Assembly: GCF_011808225.1 (NCBI RefSeq)
Contig: NZ_SOYS01000008.1
Coordinates: 62,001-126,000, forward strand
Length of the DNA stretch: 64,000 nt
Direction: 5' to 3'
Source of the DNA: Cedecea colo
Lineage (GTDB): Bacteria; Pseudomonadota; Gammaproteobacteria; Enterobacterales; Enterobacteriaceae
Part shown: positions 30,852 through 40,184 of the stretch, one piece after another
How the letters are laid out: every line of letters starts with the position of its first letter
Numbering within the stretch: the stretch's first letter is position 1
Program-made: the position numbers and the translations under genes
The notes under the pieces: generated by a model
Databases searched by the model: none
Told to the model about the DNA's origin: nothing
What the model saw: only the letters and a program-made list of their open reading frames with translations

Positions 30852-31478
30852 ATGAAGATCGTGGAAGTGAAACACCCACTCGTCAAACACAAGCTGGGCC
30901 TGATGCGTGAGCAGGACATCAGTACTAAACGCTTTCGTGAACTCGCCTCAGAAGTTGGCAGCCTGCTGACTTACGAAGCCACTGCGGATCTGGAAATCGA
31001 AAAGGTTACTATCGAAGGCTGGAACGGCCCGGTAGAAATCGACCAGATCAAAGGCAAGAAAATTACCGTTGTGCCAATTCTGCGTGCCGGTCTGGGCATG
31101 ATGGAAGGCGTACTGGAAAACGTACCAAGCGCGCGTATCAGCGTGGTTGGCGTTTATCGTAACGAAGAAACGTTAGAGCCGGTGCCTTATTTCCAGAAGC
31201 TGGTTTCCAACATCGAAGAACGTATGGCGCTGGTGGTTGACCCGATGCTGGCAACCGGCGGTTCTATGATTGCTACTATCGACCTGCTGAAAAATGCGGG
31301 CTGTACCAGCATTAAGGTGCTGGTTCTGGTGGCCGCGCCTGAAGGTATCGCCGCGCTGGAAAAAGCACATCCGGATGTCGAACTTTATACCGCTTCCATC
31401 GATCAATGTCTTAACGAGCACGGATACATTATTCCTGGCCTCGGCGACGCTGGCGACAAGATATTTGGTACGAAATAA
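30852..31478 (+). CDS. upp: Uracil phosphoribosyltransferase
   Basis: Salvages uracil plus PRPP to UMP. The 208 residues equal the E. coli enzyme. PRPP-binding motifs are visible ([14 protein letters not shown]) and the uracil-contacting C-terminus [21 protein letters not shown] site precedes the ATG. The uracil permease gene uraA follows, separated by an intrinsic terminator. Confidence 0.98.
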   Translation: MKIVEVKHPLVKHKLGLMREQDISTKRFRELASEVGSLLTYEATADLEIEKVTIEGWNGPVEIDQIKGKKITVVPILRAGLGMMEGVLENVPSARISVVGVYRNEETLEPVPYFQKLVSNIEERMALVVDPMLATGGSMIATIDLLKNAGCTSIKVLVLVAAPEGIAALEKAHPDVELYTASIDQCLNEHGYIIPGLGDAGDKIFGTK

Positions 31479-31512
31479 AAAAGTAGCCGACTTCGAAAGT
31501 CGGCTTTTTTTT
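31478..31512 (+). terminator. upp terminator/attenuator before uraA
   Basis: A perfect 8-bp stem (GCCGACTT with AAGTCGGC, loop CGA) is flanked by A-run and T-run, immediately after the upp stop. uraA starts 50 bp later, so expression of uraA must rely on partial read-through or its own promoter. Confidence 0.85.
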
Positions 31513-31561
31513 GGTTTTTAAAACTCGTCGTTCGTTAAAACAATACTCAGAGGAAAACAAC

Positions 31562-32848
31562 ATGACCCGCCGCGCTATCGGGGTAAGTGAAAGACCACCG
31601 TTATTGCAAACGATTCCGTTAAGTTTGCAGCATCTGTTTGCCATGTTTGGCGCAACCGTTCTGGTGCCTATCCTGTTCCACATCAACCCGGCGACCGTCC
31701 TGTTGTTCAACGGTATCGGGACGCTGCTGTATCTCTTTATTTGTAAAGGGAAGATCCCGGCGTATCTGGGGTCGAGCTTTGCGTTTATTTCGCCTGTGCT
31801 GCTGCTTCTGCCGCTGGGTTACGAAGTGGCGCTGGGCGGCTTTATCATGTGCGGCGTGCTGTTTTGTATCGTGGCGCTGATTGTGAAAAAGGCGGGCACC
31901 GGCTGGCTGGACGTGATGTTCCCACCGGCGGCGATGGGGGCGATTGTTGCGGTAATCGGCCTTGAGCTGGCGGGCGTTGCGGCAAACATGGCGGGGCTAC
32001 TGCCTGCGGAAGGCGCTTCCCCGGATAGCACCACTATTATTATTTCCCTGGTAACGCTTGCGGTAACGGTCTTTGGCTCCGTGCTGTTTCGCGGGTTCCT
32101 GGCGATTATCCCGATTCTTATCGGCGTGCTGGCAGGCTACGCGCTCTCCTTCGTGATGGGCGTGGTAGACGTTACGCCGATCCGCGAAGCGCACTGGTTC
32201 GCGCTGCCAACCTTCTACACGCCGCGTTTCGAATGGTTCGCTATCTTCACTATTCTGCCTGCTGCGCTGGTGGTTATCGCGGAGCACGTCGGTCACCTGG
32301 TGGTGACGGCGAATATCGTCAAGAAAGACCTGATTCGCGATCCGGGCCTGCATCGTTCAATGTTTGCCAACGGCGTTTCGACGATTTTCTCCGGTTTCTT
32401 CGGCTCCACGCCGAATACCACCTACGGCGAGAATATCGGCGTGATGGCGATAACCCGCGTTTACTCAACCTGGGTTATCGGCGGCGCGGCCATCCTCGCG
32501 ATTCTGCTTTCCTGCGTCGGTAAGCTGGCGGCGGCCATTCAGATCATCCCGGTTCCTGTGATGGGCGGCGTCTCCCTGCTGCTGTACGGGGTGATCGGGG
32601 CCTCCGGTATTCGCGTGCTGATCGAATCTAAAGTCGATTACAGCAAGGCGCAAAACCTGATCCTGACTTCCGTCATCCTGATAATCGGCGTTAGCGGCGC
32701 GAAGGTACACATTGGCGCAGCCGAGCTGAAAGGCATGGCGCTGGCGACGATCGTCGGCGTCGGTCTGAGCCTCATTTTCAAAGTTATCAACGTACTGCGC
32801 CCGGAAGAAGTGGTGCTGGACGCGAAAGACAGCGAAGTAAAATCGTAG
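31562..32848 (+). CDS. uraA: Uracil:proton symporter UraA
   Basis: Inner-membrane uracil importer of the NCS2 family, 14 transmembrane segments. The NCS2 signature region with the substrate-binding Glu residues is visible (VIAEHVGHLVVTANI and STPNTTYGENIGVM). The ATG of MTRRAIGVSE follows AGAGGAAAA and gives 428 residues, against 429 in E. coli; a 17-codon upstream extension is rejected. Confidence 0.97.
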   Translation: MTRRAIGVSERPPLLQTIPLSLQHLFAMFGATVLVPILFHINPATVLLFNGIGTLLYLFICKGKIPAYLGSSFAFISPVLLLLPLGYEVALGGFIMCGVLFCIVALIVKKAGTGWLDVMFPPAAMGAIVAVIGLELAGVAANMAGLLPAEGASPDSTTIIISLVTLAVTVFGSVLFRGFLAIIPILIGVLAGYALSFVMGVVDVTPIREAHWFALPTFYTPRFEWFAIFTILPAALVVIAEHVGHLVVTANIVKKDLIRDPGLHRSMFANGVSTIFSGFFGSTPNTTYGENIGVMAITRVYSTWVIGGAAILAILLSCVGKLAAAIQIIPVPVMGGVSLLLYGVIGASGIRVLIESKVDYSKAQNLILTSVILIIGVSGAKVHIGAAELKGMALATIVGVGLSLIFKVINVLRPEEVVLDAKDSEVKS

Positions 32849-32860
32849 TTTTGCAGCCAG

Positions 32861-32884
32861 CCGGGCGGCGTTCCCGCCCGGTTC
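32861..32884 (+). terminator. uraA terminator-like stem
   Basis: A perfect 8-bp stem CCGGGCGG/CCGCCCGG with loop CGTTC and a weak TTCT tail, 12 bp after the uraA stop. Confidence 0.55.
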
Positions 32885-32947
32885 TACAGCACCCTAATTC
32901 TGTGATAGACTCTCAGCGTTTTTCTGCCTGTTATGGTTGAGGTACTT

Positions 32948-33649
32948 CTGAATACGCCGGCACAGCTTTCACTGCCACTCTATTTGCCTGACGATGAAAC
33001 GTTTGCCAGTTTCTGGCCGGGTGATAACCCTTCTTTACTCGCCGCCCTGCAGGCCGTGCTCCGTCAGGATCACAGTGGGTATATCTATTTTTGGTCGCGA
33101 GAAGGGGGCGGGCGCAGCCATTTGCTGCACGCCGCTTGTGCGGAACTGTCGCAAAGAGGCGAGGCGGTGGGTTACGTTCCGCTGGATAAACGCACCTGGT
33201 TTGTGCCGGAAGTCCTGGACGGTATGGAACAGCTTTCGCTGGTGTGCATCGATAACATCGAATGTGTCGCCGGGGATGAGCCGTGGGAAATGGCGCTTTT
33301 TAACCTCTATAACCGCATTCTGGAATCGGGAAAAACCCGTCTTTTGATCGCCGGCGACAGGCCACCGCGCCAGCTCAATCTGCATTTGCCGGACCTGGCT
33401 TCGCGCCTTGACTGGGGGCAAATCTACCGGCTGCAACCGCTGTCGGATGATGACAAACTTCAGGCCCTGCAATTACGCGCGCGCCTGCGTGGCTTTGAGC
33501 TGCCGGAAGACGTGGGGCGTTTTCTGCTTAAGCGTTTAGATCGCGAAATGCGTACGCTGTTTATGACGCTGGATCAGCTCGATCGCGCTTCTATTACCGC
33601 GCAACGCAAGCTAACGATTCCGTTTGTGAAAGAGATTTTGGGCTTATAA
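32948..33649 (+). CDS. hda: Regulatory inactivation of DnaA protein Hda (CTG start)
   Basis: AAA+ DnaA homologue that, with the beta clamp, stimulates DnaA-ATP hydrolysis (RIDA) and prevents re-initiation. The clamp-binding motif QLSLPL is at the extreme N-terminus. The AAA+ core is seen in the sensor-type segments, though the P-loop region (EGGGRSHLL) departs from classical GxxGxGK[ST], as in other Hda proteins. The CTG at 32948 is preferred: it gives 233 residues as in E. coli, where a CTG start is documented, and GAGG lies about 6 bp upstream. The alternative ATG at 32933 adds five residues and would place the SD inside the ORF. Confidence 0.93.
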   Translation: MNTPAQLSLPLYLPDDETFASFWPGDNPSLLAALQAVLRQDHSGYIYFWSREGGGRSHLLHAACAELSQRGEAVGYVPLDKRTWFVPEVLDGMEQLSLVCIDNIECVAGDEPWEMALFNLYNRILESGKTRLLIAGDRPPRQLNLHLPDLASRLDWGQIYRLQPLSDDDKLQALQLRARLRGFELPEDVGRFLLKRLDREMRTLFMTLDQLDRASITAQRKLTIPFVKEILGL

Positions 33650-33661
33650 AGCTTAAAAGGG

Positions 33662-33735
33662 CGGATGGCGCTTCGTTTATCCGCCCGATACCAGTTCGTA
33701 AGGCGGATAAACGAAGCGCCATCCGTCATTAATTC
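33662..33735. repeat. BIME/REP pair between hda and yfgD
   Basis: Two 24-bp copies (33662-33685 and 33712-33735) of a GGCGGATAAACGAAGCGCCATCC-type sequence are exact inverted complements, separated by 26 bp. They sit between two convergent genes and would form a long stem, as REP pairs do, protecting both 3' ends. Confidence 0.85.
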
Positions 33736-33739
33736 AGCG

Positions 33740-34096
33740 CTACAAAATCTCCAGCACGCTCTCCGGCGGGCGGCCAATACGCGCCAGGCCATTTGCCACC
33801 ACGATCGGACGCTCAATCAGCTTCGGATGTTTAATCATCGCCTGGATCAGCTGTTCTTCGCTTAACCCCGCTTGCGCAAGCTTCAGCTCTTTATAGAGAT
33901 CCTCTTTCTGGCGCATCAGATCGCGTGCGCTCGCAAAGCCTAATTTGCTCAGCAGAGCTTTAAGGGTATCCGCATCCGGAGGCGTTTCCAGATACAACAC
34001 AACCTCAGGTTCCGCGCCGTTTGCCCTGAGCAGGCTTAACGTTTCGCGGCTCTTCGAGCAGCGCGGATTGTGATAAATAGTGACGCCTGCGGACAT
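33740..34096 (-). CDS. yfgD: ArsC-family protein YfgD
   Basis: Arsenate-reductase/Spx-like thioredoxin-fold protein of 118 residues. The active-site Cys is in NPRCSKSRET (about residue 12), as in ArsC, and the C-terminal half carries the RP.V motif (ERPIVVANG). It probably reduces arsenate or a related substrate with glutathione/glutaredoxin, but that is inferred. It is 11 bp downstream of bepA on the same strand. Confidence 0.9.
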   Translation of the reverse strand: MSAGVTIYHNPRCSKSRETLSLLRANGAEPEVVLYLETPPDADTLKALLSKLGFASARDLMRQKEDLYKELKLAQAGLSEEQLIQAMIKHPKLIERPIVVANGLARIGRPPESVLEIL

Positions 34097-34107
34097 ATTA
34101 ACTCCCG

Positions 34108-35571
34108 TTACATTTTCTGATATTGAAGGAAACGTTTTTGCAGTTCGCGGAACTGATCGATACGCGCATCGTAGCGGGCCTGCTGAAGGCTGCCAAGTTT
34201 CACCTGCGCGCTGGCGCTGCTGAGCAGCGAAATGGCCTGGTCCAGGCGTCCGCTCAGCGCCATCACTTCGGCGCGCGCGGCCAGCTCCTGATCGCGATTG
34301 CCCAGCGCGGCTTCGGCCTGTGCCAGTAAATCCCAGCCGTTACCGTCGTCCGGATGGGCGAAGGTGTAGCGGTTAAGAACGGTAGCCGCCTGCGCGTGCT
34401 GCCCGGCCTGAACGTAGGCGTTAGCAAGGTTAAGCTGCAATACCGGATTGAGATTCAGACCCGGCGCGTTCTTCAGCCGATTAATGGCGTCAGCGGTTTT
34501 GTTTTGCCCTAAATCGATATCCGTAGAAAGGTCGAGATACCACGGATTCGTTGGCTGCGCGGTGAGCAAAGGCTGAAGCTGTTTGCGGGCTTCAATCCAG
34601 TTTTTGGCTTCCATCGCCTGGAGCGCGCGACCATAAATCGCCGCGTGCTGCTCGCGGACATTGCCTTTTGACAAGGCATCAAGCAAATCGCCGGTGAGTT
34701 GGTTACGCCCGGAATTATACATGCCAAGCGTGCGCACTTTTGCCATGTAAAAATCTTCTGAGGACTGCACCACTATTGGCCGCATCTGGTTGGCACGGTT
34801 GCGGGCATCTGCCAGACGGCTTTCCGGCAGGGGGTGCGTCAGAAGGATTTCAGGCGGACGCGTGGAATAGCGGGCTTGATCGAGCAGTTTTTCCAGGAAG
34901 GTCGGCATCGCCTGCGGATCGAAACCGGCGCGCTGCAGCACCTGAATGCCGATGCGATCGGCCTCCTGTTCGTTTTGTTGCGTAAAGCTGATCATCCCCT
35001 GCTGTGTGCCTGCCAGCGTGCCCGTCAGGGCCGCCATTCCTGCCTGCGGGCTTGCCATCGCCAGCAGGATAGAACCCAGCGCACCCACCCATGTCAGGGG
35101 CGCGTTCCTTTTCTGGTCTTCCATCGCCCGGGCGAGATGGCGCTGGGTCACGTGCGAGATTTCGTGCGCCATAACCGAGGCGAGCTGGCTTTCGTTATCG
35201 GCGTAGCGGAACAGCGCGGAGTGCAGCACGACGTTGCCGCCAAAGAAGGCAAAGGCGTTTATTTCATCATTATTGATGAGAAAGAAATGGAACGGCGTCT
35301 TGACCGAATTTGCATGGCTAACCAGGCGCATGCCCAGGCCATTAATATACTGAACCAATAAGGGGTCGTTAATCAGGGGAGCGCTGCCGCGAAGCTGGCG
35401 AACATAAAAATCGCCCATCTGCATTTCCTGGCCAATTGACAGCGTGCTCCCGGCCGATGTTCCCATATCAGGCAGTTGATCGGCCACATCCGCGAAGGCT
35501 GGCGTCGTTTGAGCTACGAGTAAGGTTGTCATCAGCGTTGCAACCAGCGTTTTTTTCAACTGCTTGAACAT
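34108..35571 (-). CDS. bepA: Periplasmic chaperone/metalloprotease BepA (YfgC)
   Basis: M48-family zinc protease that degrades stalled LptD and BAM substrates and also assists their assembly. An N-terminal signal peptide (residues 1-27, ending TPAFA) precedes the protease domain with HEISH (about residue 136) and the downstream EQEAD ligand; TPR repeats fill residues 310-487. The 487 residues equal E. coli BepA. It is divergent from perM. Confidence 0.96.
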   Translation of the reverse strand: MFKQLKKTLVATLMTTLLVAQTTPAFADVADQLPDMGTSAGSTLSIGQEMQMGDFYVRQLRGSAPLINDPLLVQYINGLGMRLVSHANSVKTPFHFFLINNDEINAFAFFGGNVVLHSALFRYADNESQLASVMAHEISHVTQRHLARAMEDQKRNAPLTWVGALGSILLAMASPQAGMAALTGTLAGTQQGMISFTQQNEQEADRIGIQVLQRAGFDPQAMPTFLEKLLDQARYSTRPPEILLTHPLPESRLADARNRANQMRPIVVQSSEDFYMAKVRTLGMYNSGRNQLTGDLLDALSKGNVREQHAAIYGRALQAMEAKNWIEARKQLQPLLTAQPTNPWYLDLSTDIDLGQNKTADAINRLKNAPGLNLNPVLQLNLANAYVQAGQHAQAATVLNRYTFAHPDDGNGWDLLAQAEAALGNRDQELAARAEVMALSGRLDQAISLLSSASAQVKLGSLQQARYDARIDQFRELQKRFLQYQKM

Positions 35572-35601
35572 AACCGCTATCCTGTTTAATCGGGGTCAAA
35601 A

Positions 35602-35629
35602 TTTGACACGTTACGGGCTGATTTGTTCG
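35602..35629 (-). promoter_or_regulatory. Candidate sigma-E promoter of bepA
   Basis: On the minus strand CGAACAA, a 16-bp spacer and TCAAA resemble the sigma-E consensus (GGAACTT, 15-17 bp, TCAAA/TCTGA), 30 bp upstream of the bepA ATG. bepA is a known sigma-E regulon gene in E. coli. The -35 match is partial. Confidence 0.4.
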
Positions 35630-35793
35630 TACTTTTGCGGCGTTCTGTCGTGTGCGTAACGAACGAAGAAAATCTTACCACCGAAACTGTCAGCGTACCT
35701 CAACCAGGAGCTTTCCGGGCGTAAAAAGCGAAGTCTTTACCGTGACATTTAGATACAATCCCGGTTCGCCTAAAGCTGTCAGGGAAGGAATAT

Positions 35794-36864
35794 ATGCTCG
35801 AGATGTTGTTGCAGTGGTACCGTCGACGGTTTAGCGACCCGGAAGCCATCGCCTTACTGGTCATCCTGGTGGTCGGGTTTCTTATCCTCTTTTTCTTCCA
35901 CGGGCTTTTGGCTCCGTTGCTGGTCGCCATGGTGCTGGCCTATCTGCTGGAATGGCCAACGGCGCGCCTTGAACGTATAGGGTGCTCCCGCACCTGGGCG
36001 GCAACCATTGTCCTGGTGCTGTTTGTCGGCATCTTAATGGTTATGGTGCTGGTGGTCGCGCCGGTCGCGTGGCAGCAAGGCATCTATCTGATTCGCGATA
36101 TGCCGGGCATGCTGAATAAACTGTCTGACTTCGCTGCGGCATTGCCAAAACGTTATCCGGCGCTGGTGGACGCGGGTATTATTGATGCGATGGCGGAAAA
36201 TATGCGCGGCCGCCTGTCGGGCATGGGCGATCAGGTGGTGAAATACTCCCTGGCTTCCTTAGTGGGGCTTTTGGCGCTGGCTATTTATCTGGTGCTGGTG
36301 CCGCTGATGGTCTTTTTCCTCGTCAAAGATAAAGATCAGATGCTCAATGCCGTGCGGCGAGTGCTGCCGCGTAATCGCGGGCTGGCGGGGCAGGTATGGC
36401 TTGAGATGAACCAGCAAATCACCAATTACATCCGTGGAAAGGTGCTGGAGATGATAGTGGTGGGCATCGCAACCTACATTGGCTTTATCGTCTTTGGGCT
36501 AAATTATTCGCTGCTGCTGGCGGTGCTGGTTGGCTTCTCGGTGCTGATTCCTTATATCGGCGCTTTCGTGGTGACCATCCCGGTCGTCTGCGTTGCGCTG
36601 TTCCAGTTTGGCCTGGGCACGGAGTTCTGGACGCTGTTTGCGGTGTACCTGATTATTCAGGCGCTTGATGGTAATCTGCTGGTGCCGGTGCTGTTTTCCG
36701 AGGCGGTTAATTTACACCCGCTGGTGATTATTCTCTCGGTGGTGATCTTCGGCGGGCTGTGGGGGTTCTGGGGCGTCTTCTTCGCCATTCCGCTCGCCAC
36801 GCTGATTAAAGCCGTCGTGCACGCCTGGCCTGATGGGCTGGTCATCGACGACGATCGGCCTTAA
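35794..36864 (+). CDS. perM: Inner-membrane AI-2E family transporter/permease PerM (YfgO)
   Basis: Polytopic membrane protein of the AI-2E/UPF0118 family, 356 residues against 353 in E. coli. About seven to eight hydrophobic helices are visible, with a large loop after helix 3 and the conserved VLVGFSVLIPYIGAF and GNLLVPVLFSEAVNLHP segments. Physiological substrate uncertain. The start has GGAAGGA upstream. A terminator follows within 5 bp of the stop. Confidence 0.92.
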   Translation: MLEMLLQWYRRRFSDPEAIALLVILVVGFLILFFFHGLLAPLLVAMVLAYLLEWPTARLERIGCSRTWAATIVLVLFVGILMVMVLVVAPVAWQQGIYLIRDMPGMLNKLSDFAAALPKRYPALVDAGIIDAMAENMRGRLSGMGDQVVKYSLASLVGLLALAIYLVLVPLMVFFLVKDKDQMLNAVRRVLPRNRGLAGQVWLEMNQQITNYIRGKVLEMIVVGIATYIGFIVFGLNYSLLLAVLVGFSVLIPYIGAFVVTIPVVCVALFQFGLGTEFWTLFAVYLIIQALDGNLLVPVLFSEAVNLHPLVIILSVVIFGGLWGFWGVFFAIPLATLIKAVVHAWPDGLVIDDDRP

Positions 36865-36868
36865 AAAC

Positions 36869-36948
36869 AAAAAGCCGACGCGAATGAAGTGAACCCCGAA
36901 AGTTGGACATCCAACGATTAGGGGTTCACTTCACGAAGTCGGCTTTTT
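36869..36948. terminator. Bidirectional perM/bcp terminator with an element inserted in its loop
   Basis: Outer arms AAAAAGCCGAC (36869-36879) and GTCGGCTTTTT (36938-36948) form a perfect 11-bp stem with a T-run on both strands. It serves the convergent genes perM and bcp. Removing the inner 49-bp element plus one CGAA leaves a compact GCGAA loop. Confidence 0.8.
36885..36933. mobile_element. 49-bp MITE-like element with 13-bp perfect inverted repeats
   Basis: TGAAGTGAACCCC at 36885-36897 and its exact complement at 36921-36933 bound a 23-bp interior. CGAA occurs directly outside both ends (36881-36884 and 36934-36937), as a target-site duplication would. Each arm also shares GTTGGA five bases further in, giving CCCC-n5-GTTGGA ends that recall IS3-family termini (from memory). 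No transposase is present. Confidence 0.6.
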
Positions 36949-36963
36949 CAATATCTGCTGGGA

Positions 36964-37434
36964 TCAGGCGTTCTCTTTCAGCCAGTTCATCACGATGTCG
37001 TGATGGTTGCTGGTTTTGAAGTCATCAAACACTTTCTCGACTTTGCCTTCGCCGTCTAACAGGAAGCTGATGCGGTGAATGCCGTCGTAGGTTTTGCCCA
37101 TAAAGGATTTCTCGCCCCACACCCCGAACTGCTCGCAAACCTGATGATCTTCATCGGACAGCAGGGTGAAGTTAAGCAACTCTTTCTCGGCAAAACGCGA
37201 GAGCTTCTCTGGCTTGTCGGTGCTGATGCCCAGCACTTCCACACCCGCTTTTTTCAACTCATCCATGTTATCGCGCAGGCCGCATGCCTGAACGGTACAG
37301 CCGGGCGTCATCGCTTTGGGATAAAAGTAAACCAGAACGCGCTGTCCCTGGAAGTCGGTCAAATTTACTTGCTCGCCGTCTTGATCGGGCAGGCTAAATT
37401 TCGGTGCGCTATCACCGGCTTTCAGTGGGTTCAT
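36964..37434 (-). CDS. bcp: Thiol peroxidase Bcp (bacterioferritin comigratory protein)
   Basis: Atypical 2-Cys/1-Cys peroxiredoxin that reduces hydroperoxides. The active-site motif MTPGCTVQACGLRD carries the peroxidatic Cys (about 46) and a resolving Cys five residues on. The ATG at 37434 gives 156 residues, as in E. coli; a GTG immediately before it is less likely. It is 15 bp downstream of gcvR on the same strand. Confidence 0.97.
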   Translation of the reverse strand: MNPLKAGDSAPKFSLPDQDGEQVNLTDFQGQRVLVYFYPKAMTPGCTVQACGLRDNMDELKKAGVEVLGISTDKPEKLSRFAEKELLNFTLLSDEDHQVCEQFGVWGEKSFMGKTYDGIHRISFLLDGEGKVEKVFDDFKTSNHHDIVMNWLKENA

Positions 37435-37449
37435 CACTACTCTCCGTCT

Positions 37450-38010
37450 TTAATCATCTTGCTGTGGGTTCACCACGCTAATAGTGCCTTGCGCGTTCAG
37501 TTCTGTACATAGGGCTTTAAAGGCCTGTTCAATAATTACCGCATCTTCTGACGCAGGACTGTGGGCGGTTATCTGAATATACAACTGCGGCGGCACATTA
37601 TCCTGTGCGGGCTGCGTGCGGGACACCAGCTCGGCAATGTTCATATGGTGCGTATCAAACAAATCGGTAAAGCGTTCGATCAGATGCGGCGAATCAGTAA
37701 CTTCTACCTGCACCCAGACGGTGGCAGGCATTGCCGGCCTGTCCTGTGCGGCGGTGCGCTTCATGACAATCAGCAGATCCAGCTCGGCGCCTTTCAGCGG
37801 CAGCGTTGATTCAATCAGGGTTATCGCGTTCCAGCTGCCGGACAGCAGCATAATAAACGTAAATTCTTCACCGAGCATTGCGAGGCGACTATCTTCGATA
37901 TTACAGCCGCAACTGCTGACATGGCGGGTGATGGTATTAACAATACCTGGCCTGTCCGCCCCAAGGGCTGTGATAACCAGATAATGGTGTGGTGAAGGAG
38001 TCAAGCGCAT
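37450..38010 (-). CDS. gcvR: Glycine cleavage system transcriptional repressor GcvR
   Basis: Antagonist of GcvA in control of gcvTHP; contains two ACT domains (YLVITALGADRPGIV and VWVQVEVTDSPHLIERF). The given ATG yields 186 residues. A TTG at 38004 aligns better with the E. coli start (LTPSPHHYLVIT against MTLSSQHYLVIT) and has AGGAA at 8 bp spacing, whereas the ATG has only 3. The frame open to 38157 overlaps dapA and is rejected. Confidence 0.93.
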   Translation of the reverse strand: MRLTPSPHHYLVITALGADRPGIVNTITRHVSSCGCNIEDSRLAMLGEEFTFIMLLSGSWNAITLIESTLPLKGAELDLLIVMKRTAAQDRPAMPATVWVQVEVTDSPHLIERFTDLFDTHHMNIAELVSRTQPAQDNVPPQLYIQITAHSPASEDAVIIEQAFKALCTELNAQGTISVVNPQQDD

Positions 38011-38149
38011 TCTTCCTGTGAATCGGTGAGATATCATAAGGAAAGCATAAAAAAATCCTGCATACAACCGTGTAGAGTCGCCTGGCTGCTTGCTTTTGAT
38101 CCTGCACCAAACGTACCATTGAGACACTTGTTTGCACAGAGGATGGCCA

Positions 38150-39028
38150 ATGTTCACGGGAAGTATTGTCGCGCTTGTAACACCGATGGATGAGAAAGGT
38201 AATGTCTGCCGGTCAAGCCTGAAAAAATTGATTGATTACCACGTCGCCAGCGGAACATCGGCGATTGTCTCTGTAGGCACGACCGGAGAGTCTGCTACCT
38301 TAAGCCACGACGAGCACGGCGATGTGGTCATGTTAACGCTTGAGCTAGCGGACGGGCGCATTCCGGTAATTGCCGGTACCGGTGCGAACGCCACTTCCGA
38401 AGCTATCTCTCTGACGAAGCGCTTTCATAACAGCGGTATCGTTGGCTGCCTGACCGTCACGCCTTATTACAACCGTCCGACTCAGGAAGGGTTGTTCCAG
38501 CACTTCAACGCTATCGCCCAAAGCACCGATCTGCCGCAGATGCTGTACAATGTGCCGTCCCGTACCGGGTGCGACATGCTGCCAGAAACCGTTGCTCGCC
38601 TTTCGAAAGTAAAAAATATTGTTGGTATCAAAGAAGCGACCGGGAACTTAACGCGTGTTAATCAGATCAAAGAGCTGGTTGCAGACGACTTCATCCTGGT
38701 GAGCGGTGACGATGCCAGCTCGCTGGACTTCATGCAGCTCGGCGGCCACGGCGTGATTTCCGTGACGGCAAACGTAGCCGCGCGTGAAATGGCGGAAATG
38801 TGTAAACTGGCGGCCAACGGGCAATTCGCACAGGCGCGTGAGATTAATCAGCGCCTGATGCCGTTGCATAACAAATTATTTGTTGAACCCAATCCTATCC
38901 CGGTGAAATGGGCCTGTAGAGAATTGGGACTTGTGGCGACCGATACCTTACGCCTGCCAATGACGCCGCTGACTGACGAAAGTCGTCCGGTGATTATCAG
39001 CGCGCTTAAGCATGCGGGTTTGCTGTAA
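38150..39028 (+). CDS. dapA: 4-hydroxy-tetrahydrodipicolinate synthase
   Basis: First committed step of lysine/DAP synthesis: condensation of pyruvate with aspartate semialdehyde. The Schiff-base lysine lies in GIKEATGN (about residue 161), the catalytic Tyr in LYNVPSRTG and the triad Thr in GTTGES. The ATG of [10 protein letters not shown] with AGAGGA upstream gives 292 residues, the E. coli length. bamC follows after 16 bp. Confidence 0.98.
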   Translation: MFTGSIVALVTPMDEKGNVCRSSLKKLIDYHVASGTSAIVSVGTTGESATLSHDEHGDVVMLTLELADGRIPVIAGTGANATSEAISLTKRFHNSGIVGCLTVTPYYNRPTQEGLFQHFNAIAQSTDLPQMLYNVPSRTGCDMLPETVARLSKVKNIVGIKEATGNLTRVNQIKELVADDFILVSGDDASSLDFMQLGGHGVISVTANVAAREMAEMCKLAANGQFAQAREINQRLMPLHNKLFVEPNPIPVKWACRELGLVATDTLRLPMTPLTDESRPVIISALKHAGLL

Positions 39029-39044
39029 AGTTTAGGGAGATTTG

Positions 39045-40079
39045 ATGGCTTACTCAGTACAGAAGTCGACGGTGGCGAAAGTTGCAGTGGTTACGCTTGC
39101 GATGCTGCTGGCGGCATGCAGCAGCGACCAGCGTTATAAGCGCCAGGTTAGCGGCGACGAATCCTATCTGGATGCAGCGCCACTGGCGGAAATCCACGCG
39201 CCGGCAGGCATGATCCTGCCCGTGGAGAACGGTCAGTATACTGTTCCGGTTACCAACGGCAGCGGCGCAGTAGGCAAACAGCTGGATATCCGTCCGCCGG
39301 CGCAGCCGCTGGCGCTGGTTAGCGGCGCGCGTACCCAGTTTACCGGCGATACCGCTTCGTTAATGGTTGAAAGCGCTCGCGGAACGACGCTGTGGCCGCA
39401 GGTGGTTAGCGTGATTCAGGCTAACAACTACACCATCGACAAGCGTGATGATGCAAGCCAGACGCTAACAACCGATTGGGTACAGTGGAACCGTGCCGAT
39501 GAAGACGAGCAGTACCGTGGCCGCTATCAAATTGCCGTGAAGCCGCAGGGCTATCAGCAGGCGGTGGTCGTGAAGCTGCTGAACCTGGAGCAGGCTGGCA
39601 AGCCGGTATCGGACGCCGCCTCCATGCAGCGTTACAGCGCGCAAATGCTTAACGTCATCAGCGCAGGCCTGGATAAAGCACAAACCGATTTGCAGAACGC
39701 GAAGGATAACCGTTCTTCTGCCCATCTTGATGTCCAAAGCGCCGCGGATGATACCGGCTTACCAATGCTGGTGGTTCGTGGTCCTTTCAACGTGGTCTGG
39801 AGCCGCTTGCCGGCAACGCTTGAAAAAGCCGGTATGAAAGTCACGGATTCCACGCGCTCTACCGGCAGCATGGCCGTCACCTATAAACCGTTATCGAATA
39901 GCGGATGGCAGGATTTAGGGGCGAAAGACCCGGAACTTGTCAGCGGTGACTACAAGCTACAGGTTGGCGACCTTGATAACCGCAGCAGCCTGCAGTTTAT
40001 CGATCCGAAAGGGCATACGCTGACGCAGTCCCAGAACGACGCGCTGGTCGCCGTATTCCAGGCGGCATTCAGCAAGTAA
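39045..40079 (+). CDS. bamC: Outer-membrane assembly lipoprotein BamC (NlpB)
   Basis: Lipoprotein of the BAM complex. The signal peptide ends with lipobox LLAAC (Cys about 25), followed by the unstructured BamD-binding segment with [10 protein letters not shown] and two helix-grip domains. The ATG at 39045 gives 344 residues as in E. coli. It lies in the dapA-bamC-purC order of E. coli, with a terminator and PurR box before purC. Confidence 0.97.
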   Translation: MAYSVQKSTVAKVAVVTLAMLLAACSSDQRYKRQVSGDESYLDAAPLAEIHAPAGMILPVENGQYTVPVTNGSGAVGKQLDIRPPAQPLALVSGARTQFTGDTASLMVESARGTTLWPQVVSVIQANNYTIDKRDDASQTLTTDWVQWNRADEDEQYRGRYQIAVKPQGYQQAVVVKLLNLEQAGKPVSDAASMQRYSAQMLNVISAGLDKAQTDLQNAKDNRSSAHLDVQSAADDTGLPMLVVRGPFNVVWSRLPATLEKAGMKVTDSTRSTGSMAVTYKPLSNSGWQDLGAKDPELVSGDYKLQVGDLDNRSSLQFIDPKGHTLTQSQNDALVAVFQAAFSK

Positions 40080-40085
40080 CTTTAG

Positions 40086-40109
40086 GGCCGGAGCGATCCG
40101 GCCTTTTTT
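40086..40109 (+). terminator. dapA-bamC terminator
   Basis: A perfect 7-bp stem (GGCCGGA with TCCGGCC), GCGA tetraloop and six T's, 6 bp after the bamC stop. Confidence 0.9.
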
Positions 40110-40119
40110 CTGGCTGGCT

Positions 40120-40135
40120 ACGCAAACGTGTGCGT
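40120..40135 (+). promoter_or_regulatory. PurR operator of purC
   Basis: ACGCAAACGTGTGCGT matches the PurR consensus with a single deviation from perfect palindromy, 49 bp before the purC start. purC is a known PurR target. Confidence 0.9.
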
Positions 40136-40184
40136 AGCCACAGATAGCGGAATTTTTAGTTAAATCACACCTGGAGTAAGAAAG

